Part shown: one piece after another, positions 60,031-64,000 of the stretch
Position numbering within the stretch: the first letter of the stretch is position 1
Layout of the letters: every line of letters begins with the position of its first letter
DNA from: Pseudomonadota bacterium
GTDB lineage: Bacteria; Pseudomonadota; Alphaproteobacteria; Rhizobiales; Xanthobacteraceae
Direction of reading: 5' to 3'
NCBI GenBank assembly: GCA_023423415.1
Contig: JAFAFP010000100.1
Location: forward strand, 1-64,000
DNA: 64,000 nucleotides
The notes under the pieces: model-generated
Seen by the model: the letters and a program-made list of their open reading frames with translations, nothing else
Database searches by the model: none
Told to the model about the DNA's origin: nothing
Made by a program: the position numbers and the translations under genes

Positions 60031-61203
60031 ATGATTTCCAATGCCTGGTCTGGGTTTGATTTCGGCCTCGGTGACGAAATCAACATGCTGCGGCATTCGG
60101 TGTCGTCCTTCGCGCAGGACAAGATTGCGCCCCGCGCCGACGACATAGACCGCAGCAATACCTTTCCGCGCGAACTCTGGCCCCAGATGGGTCAACTTGG
60201 GTTGCTCGGCATCACGGTCGAGGAAAAATGGGGTGGGGCCGGCCTTGGTTACCTTGAGCACTGCGTTGCGATGGAGGAGGTCTCCCGTGCGTCTGGTTCG
60301 ATCGGGCTGTCTTACGGTGCGCATTCCAATCTCTGCGTCAATCAGATCCGCCGCAATGGCAGCAATGATCAGAAGAAGCGTTATCTGCCGAAACTGATTT
60401 CTGGCGAGCATATCGGTGCGCTGGCCATGTCGGAGACAGAATCCGGCTCCGACGTGGTGTCGATGCGCACACGCGCGGATAAGAAGGGCAGCCGCTATAT
60501 CCTCAACGGCTCGAAGATGTGGATCACCAACGGTCCGATCGCTGAAACGCTGGTGATCTACGCCAAGACCGACGCTACCGCCGGCGCGCGCGGCATGACC
60601 GCGTTCATCGTCGAAAAGTCATTCAAGGGATTTTCGACCGCCCAGAAGCTCGACAAGTTGGGCATGCGCGGCTCCGACACCGGCGAAATCGTGCTGCAGG
60701 ATTGCGAGGTGCCGGAGGAGAATGTGCTCGGCGCAGTCGGTAACGGGGTCAATGTGTTGATGTCCGGCCTCGATTACGAGCGGGTGGTATTGGCGGCGGG
60801 ACCTCTCGGTTTGATGCAGGCCTGTCTCGATCTCGTCGTGCCCTATGTGCATGACCGCAAGCAGTTCGGTCAGCCGATCGGCCGTTTCCAGCTGATGCAA
60901 GCCAAGCTTGCCGACATGTACGTGAGTATGAACGCGGCCAAAGCCTATGTGTATGCTGTGGCGAAGGCGTGCGACGAGGGGCGTACCACGCGCGAGGATG
61001 CCGCCGGCGCGATCCTGTTCGCTTCGGAGAAGGCCACGCAGATGGCGCTCGATGCGATCCAGTGTCTTGGCGGTAACGGCTATATCAACGAATTTCCTGC
61101 CGGTCGTCTGCTCCGCGATGCCAAGCTCTACGAGATTGGTGCCGGCACGAGCGAGATCCGCCGGATGCTGATCGGCCGCGAGATTTTCGAGAAGACGAAG
61201 TAA
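60031..61203 (+). CDS. ivd: Isovaleryl-CoA dehydrogenase
   Basis: 390 residues of the acyl-CoA dehydrogenase family. The catalytic Glu is in helix [17 protein letters not shown], the position specific for isovaleryl-CoA (and not C-terminal as in medium-chain enzymes). Other motifs: [70 protein letters not shown] in parts. It oxidises isovaleryl-CoA in leucine degradation, passing electrons to ETF. The methylcrotonyl-CoA carboxylase genes usually beside ivd are absent from the window. Confidence 0.9.
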   Translation: MISNAWSGFDFGLGDEINMLRHSVSSFAQDKIAPRADDIDRSNTFPRELWPQMGQLGLLGITVEEKWGGAGLGYLEHCVAMEEVSRASGSIGLSYGAHSNLCVNQIRRNGSNDQKKRYLPKLISGEHIGALAMSETESGSDVVSMRTRADKKGSRYILNGSKMWITNGPIAETLVIYAKTDATAGARGMTAFIVEKSFKGFSTAQKLDKLGMRGSDTGEIVLQDCEVPEENVLGAVGNGVNVLMSGLDYERVVLAAGPLGLMQACLDLVVPYVHDRKQFGQPIGRFQLMQAKLADMYVSMNAAKAYVYAVAKACDEGRTTREDAAGAILFASEKATQMALDAIQCLGGNGYINEFPAGRLLRDAKLYEIGAGTSEIRRMLIGREIFEKTK

Positions 61204-61316
61204 CGCGCTCGCAAACCTGCGCCTCGACCGATTTGATCCGCTCGGTCTTCGGCCGACTGGTCATTCCATCGCTCATGTTAATGGTTCATTGAACGATTGC
61301 GCGGAAGATTGCGCAC

Positions 61317-61664
61317 ATGAATCGCAAGCCCGATTTGAGACTGCGTTTGAAAGCGGATGGCCGGATCGTTGAGATCCTTGCCGATGGTAGCGAACGTGTA
61401 GTTTCCGATACCAGCTACTTTCCGCAATTCACGGTATCTGCAGCGCCGCCGTCCACCGGCAGCGATGCTGCCTATGCGCGGGCGATCCGATCAGCCGCGC
61501 GCATGACGCAGGCTGAATTTGCCGCGCGCATTGGTGTGCCGGTCGAGACTGTGCGCAACTGGGAGCAGGGCAAGCGTTCGCCGCGCGGTCCGGCTCGAGC
61601 CCTTTTGCGGATGATTGAAGGCGCGCCTGACGTTGCCTTCTCAATCCTGTCAAAGAAACACTAA
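61317..61664 (+). CDS. Helix-turn-helix (XRE/antitoxin-like) regulator
   Basis: 115 residues. The C-terminal 60 form an XRE-type helix-turn-helix with RSAARMTQAEFAARIGVPVETVRNWEQGKRSPRGPARALLRMI in parts, like HigA/NadS-type antitoxins. The N-terminal half is LRLRLKADGRIVEILADGSERVVSD, a short beta motif seen in some antitoxins of this kind. No toxin gene is adjacent, so it is an orphan regulator. Confidence 0.85.
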   Translation: MNRKPDLRLRLKADGRIVEILADGSERVVSDTSYFPQFTVSAAPPSTGSDAAYARAIRSAARMTQAEFAARIGVPVETVRNWEQGKRSPRGPARALLRMIEGAPDVAFSILSKKH

Positions 61665-61785
61665 GCCTCTCTTTTTTCTCGCGCGACTTGGCAGGCGCGC
61701 GTGCGCGCGGCATTCTCGCGCGCTTGAAATATTGCTAATTGCAGGGGCTGAATGGCTCCTGTTTGTCGATGCCAAGGGTGGGAAC

Positions 61786-62604
61786 ATGCAATTTCTCGAG
61801 GCCAAAGGCGCTCATATACCGATCCTTGGGCTCGGCACATGGGAGTTGAAGGGGCGCGATTGTGCGCGTCTGGTCGAGCAGGCGATCCGACTTGGCTACC
61901 GGCACATCGACACCGCGCAGATGTATGGCAACGAACGTGAGGTGGGTGAGGGCGTTCGTGCATCCGGCATCAAGCGCAATGAAATATTCGTGACCACGAA
62001 AGTCGCTCCCGAAAATCTTGCTCCCGGATTGCTTGAGCGCTCGGTCAAGGAATCCATCGGGCATCTGCGGCTTGGCGAGATCGATCTGTTGCTGCTGCAT
62101 TGGCCGAACAAGGGCATTCCGCTGGACGAGACGATCAATGCACTTGTCGGCGTCAAGCGCGATGGTCTCGTGCGCAATATTGGTGTTTCAAACTACACGG
62201 TTGCATTGATTGAGGAGGCGAGCCGGCTTTCCGGCGAGCGACTGGTCTGCAACCAGATCGAGTGTCATCCTTATCTCGATCAGTCGAAAGTCATTGCCGC
62301 GTGCCGTGCGCATGACATGGCGGTGGTGGCCTATTCGCCGATCGCAAAGGGCAACACAATGGACGATGCCGCCCTGGCGCGCATTGGCAAAGCGCATGGC
62401 AAGACGCCGGCGCAGGTCTCGCTGCGCTATCTTATTCAGAACGGGATTGGTGCCATCCCGCGCACCAGCAGGGTCGAGCGTCTTGCTGAGAATATCGCAA
62501 TCTTCGATTTTGAACTGACCGATTCCGAGATGCGCGAGATTGCGACGCTGGCGCGGGGCGACGGACGTCTGGTCGATTGGGCGTGGTCGCCGCAATGGGA
62601 CTGA
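61786..62604 (+). CDS. Aldo/keto reductase
   Basis: 272 residues, a (beta/alpha)8 NADPH-dependent reductase. The tetrad is visible: Asp in [14 protein letters not shown] (with Tyr), Lys in VTTKVAPEN and His in [18 protein letters not shown] and [11 protein letters not shown] carry cofactor contacts. It belongs to the 2,5-diketogluconate reductase-like group; the substrate is unknown. ATG at 61786 has GGGTGGGAAC upstream. It overlaps queC by 10 bp. Confidence 0.93.
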   Translation: MQFLEAKGAHIPILGLGTWELKGRDCARLVEQAIRLGYRHIDTAQMYGNEREVGEGVRASGIKRNEIFVTTKVAPENLAPGLLERSVKESIGHLRLGEIDLLLLHWPNKGIPLDETINALVGVKRDGLVRNIGVSNYTVALIEEASRLSGERLVCNQIECHPYLDQSKVIAACRAHDMAVVAYSPIAKGNTMDDAALARIGKAHGKTPAQVSLRYLIQNGIGAIPRTSRVERLAENIAIFDFELTDSEMREIATLARGDGRLVDWAWSPQWD

Positions 62605-63320
62605 GCGCTAAGGCACAGGATCGAGCCCTGGTCCTCTTCTCGGGGGGACAAGACTCGACTGTCTGCCTTGCCTGGGCGTTGGAACGTTTCGCGGAAGTTG
62701 AAACCGTCGGTTTTGACTACGGGCAGCGCCATGCGGTGGAACTTGCCGTTCGGCCGGTGATCCGCGAGAAAATGCGTGCTCTCAAGCCGGAATGGCGCGA
62801 CCGGCTGCGCGATGACCATCTGATCGATCTGTCGGTCCTCGGTAAGATCTCGGACACGGCCTTGACCCGGGACGTTTCCATCGCCCTGGCGGAGGGGGGC
62901 TTGCCGACGACTTTCGTGCCGGGCCGCAACCTTTTATTCCTGACCTTTGCCGGGGCATTGGCCTATCGGCGCGGCGCCCGGAACCTCGTCGCCGGCATGT
63001 GCGAAACCGACTATTCCGGTTATCCGGATTGCCGTGATGACACCATCAAGGCGATGCAGGTCGCCTTGACCCTTGGCATGGACCGCCGTTTCGTGGTGCA
63101 TACACCGCTGATGTGGATCGACAAGGCTGCCACATTTGCCCTCGCTGAGGAGATCGGCGGGGAAAAATTGTTGCAATTGATCATCGAGGATACCCATAGC
63201 TGCTATCTGGGCGAGCGTTCGCTACGCCATGACTGGGGCTATGGCTGCGGCGAGTGTCCCGCCTGTCAGTTGCGGGCGGCCGGCTTTGCGAGATGGAAGA
63301 GTGAATGCGGAAGGACCTGA
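62595..63320 (+). CDS. queC: 7-Cyano-7-deazaguanine synthase
   Basis: 241 residues. QueC makes preQ0 from 7-carboxy-7-deazaguanine with ATP and ammonia, in queuosine synthesis. Motifs: [19 protein letters not shown] (PP-loop SGGxDS), [27 protein letters not shown] and the zinc Cys set THSCYLGER and [11 protein letters not shown]. The ATG at 62595 lies inside the end of the aldo/keto reductase gene; a TTG 6 codons upstream is possible. It overlaps yhhQ by 16 bp. Confidence 0.96.
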   Translation: MGLSAKAQDRALVLFSGGQDSTVCLAWALERFAEVETVGFDYGQRHAVELAVRPVIREKMRALKPEWRDRLRDDHLIDLSVLGKISDTALTRDVSIALAEGGLPTTFVPGRNLLFLTFAGALAYRRGARNLVAGMCETDYSGYPDCRDDTIKAMQVALTLGMDRRFVVHTPLMWIDKAATFALAEEIGGEKLLQLIIEDTHSCYLGERSLRHDWGYGCGECPACQLRAAGFARWKSECGRT

Positions 63321-63883
63321 CCAATAACGAGATACGACGCCTGACGGAAGGCGTGCTGTTCTTTGTCTTGTTTTGTCTGACCATTCCCGCGGCAAACTGG
63401 CTGATCCAGAATGTCGGCACCGTCTGCACCCGCAACGGGCCCTGTCTCATTCCGGTTGCTCCAGGCCTGATGGCACCATCTGGCGTGCTGATGGTCGGCG
63501 CAGCGCTGGTGTTGCGCGATCTTGTGCAGCGGCGTCTCGGTTTGCTCGCCGCCATCGCAGCCATTCTGATTGGTGCGGCCATTTCGGGTCTCGTGGCGCC
63601 GATTGCGCTCGTCACTGCATCCGCTGCGGCCTATCTGCTTTCGGAATTTTCTGACCTTGCGGTCTATACGCCGCTGCAGGAGCGCCGTTTCGTCACGGCC
63701 GTCGTTCTGTCCAGCGTGGTCGGATTAATCGTCGATTCTATCGTATTTCTCTGGCTTGCCTTCGGTTCGCTGGAATTCCTGGCGGGGCAGGTTGTCGGCA
63801 AGGGCTGGATGGTGCTGCTGTCGATCCCGCTGATCATGTATCTGCGGCGCCGCGATCGGGAGATCGGGCTTGATCCCGCTTAA
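63305..63883 (+). CDS. yhhQ: YhhQ/VUT-family queuosine-precursor transporter
   Basis: 192 residues with six hydrophobic helices and family motifs VRDL as [22 protein letters not shown] and [20 protein letters not shown] in parts. YhhQ imports the precursors preQ0/preQ1. The 16-bp overlap with queC supports a queuosine salvage/synthesis operon: the cell can both make and import preQ0. Confidence 0.93.
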   Translation: MRKDLTNNEIRRLTEGVLFFVLFCLTIPAANWLIQNVGTVCTRNGPCLIPVAPGLMAPSGVLMVGAALVLRDLVQRRLGLLAAIAAILIGAAISGLVAPIALVTASAAAYLLSEFSDLAVYTPLQERRFVTAVVLSSVVGLIVDSIVFLWLAFGSLEFLAGQVVGKGWMVLLSIPLIMYLRRRDREIGLDPA

Positions 63884-63897
63884 CGAGACAGGACCAA

Positions 63898-64000
63898 ATG
63901 AGCGCTCTTGACGACCTCCGGCACATCACCACCGGCACGATCACGACCTTGCTGCTCAAGCGAGGCATTCGCCATAGCTGGATGACAGGACCGATGCCGC
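63898..64000 (+). CDS. RraA/4-hydroxy-4-methyl-2-oxoglutarate aldolase-like protein (3' end outside window)
   Basis: Only the first 34 codons are present: DDLRHITTGTITTLLLKRGIRHSWMTGPMP, read in parts. The pattern L-R-x-[I/V]-[S/T]-T-x-T-[I/L]-x-x-x-L-x-x-x-G fits the N-terminus of RraA-like proteins, i.e. aldolases/decarboxylases or the RNase E regulator. It starts 14 bp after yhhQ, so it may be in the same operon. The call rests on a short stretch. Confidence 0.6.
   Translation, partial: MSALDDLRHITTGTITTLLLKRGIRHSWMTGPMP

Overview
The window is a 64 kb piece of a GC-rich alphaproteobacterial chromosome, most likely Hyphomicrobiales (Bradyrhizobiaceae/Xanthobacteraceae-like). The evidence is the gene mix (ATP12 chaperone, propionyl-CoA carboxylase, isovaleryl-CoA dehydrogenase, KorAB, ArsR+SRPBCC operon, class III alcohol dehydrogenase, queC-yhhQ) together with short extragenic palindromic repeats of types I associate with that order. 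The genus assignment is inference. Coding density is high, with many ATGA-type overlaps.

Layout. 1-9.6 kb: tail of a Deg-type protease coupled to rarA, a membrane diguanylate cyclase, a divergent nitrilase/AraC pair, an esterase, and a pseudouridine synthase with a very long repetitive basic N-terminus. 9.7-14.4 kb: an ArsR regulator with three SRPBCC genes behind a clear palindromic operator, then an Lrp regulator, ornithine aminotransferase and an amidinotransferase-fold hydrolase that look like an arginine/ornithine route. 14.4-20 kb: a reverse-strand operon for a 2-oxoacid:ferredoxin oxidoreductase with its own GltD-like flavoprotein, then a HAD phosphatase. 20-30 kb: a SulP-STAS-cNMP transporter, ATP12, a complete OXA-type class D beta-lactamase, dps, a FliK-like/FlhB-C-terminal-like pair, a TetR regulator facing an SDR fragment, and pccB.

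30-40 kb is the accessory part. It holds AT-rich genes, extragenic repeats, decayed gene copies (a pccB 3' end, an FKBP 3' end, a DUF4160 gene) and an AT-rich two- or three-gene module: a DUF262 protein without the usual DUF1524 nuclease half, followed with an 11-base overlap by a HEPN-type predicted RNase. That module is the best candidate for an undescribed defence or toxin-like system. A ~97 bp repeat present at 31.2 and 37.2 kb in the same orientation brackets this block. An SBP56-family protein (methanethiol oxidase-like) and a small membrane protein follow.

40-64 kb is mostly housekeeping or metabolic: envelope proteins, a chemoreceptor, glutathione-dependent formaldehyde dehydrogenase, photolyase, thioesterases, a 1-Cys peroxiredoxin, pccA (23 kb from pccB), GGCT-acylphosphatase-lipB, fliN, tRNA-Leu(GAG) with a decayed copy of its 3' half 220 bp downstream, mgtE, ivd, and aldo/keto reductase-queC-yhhQ. 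The window ends inside an RraA-like gene. All identities are by eye from motifs; no database search was possible.
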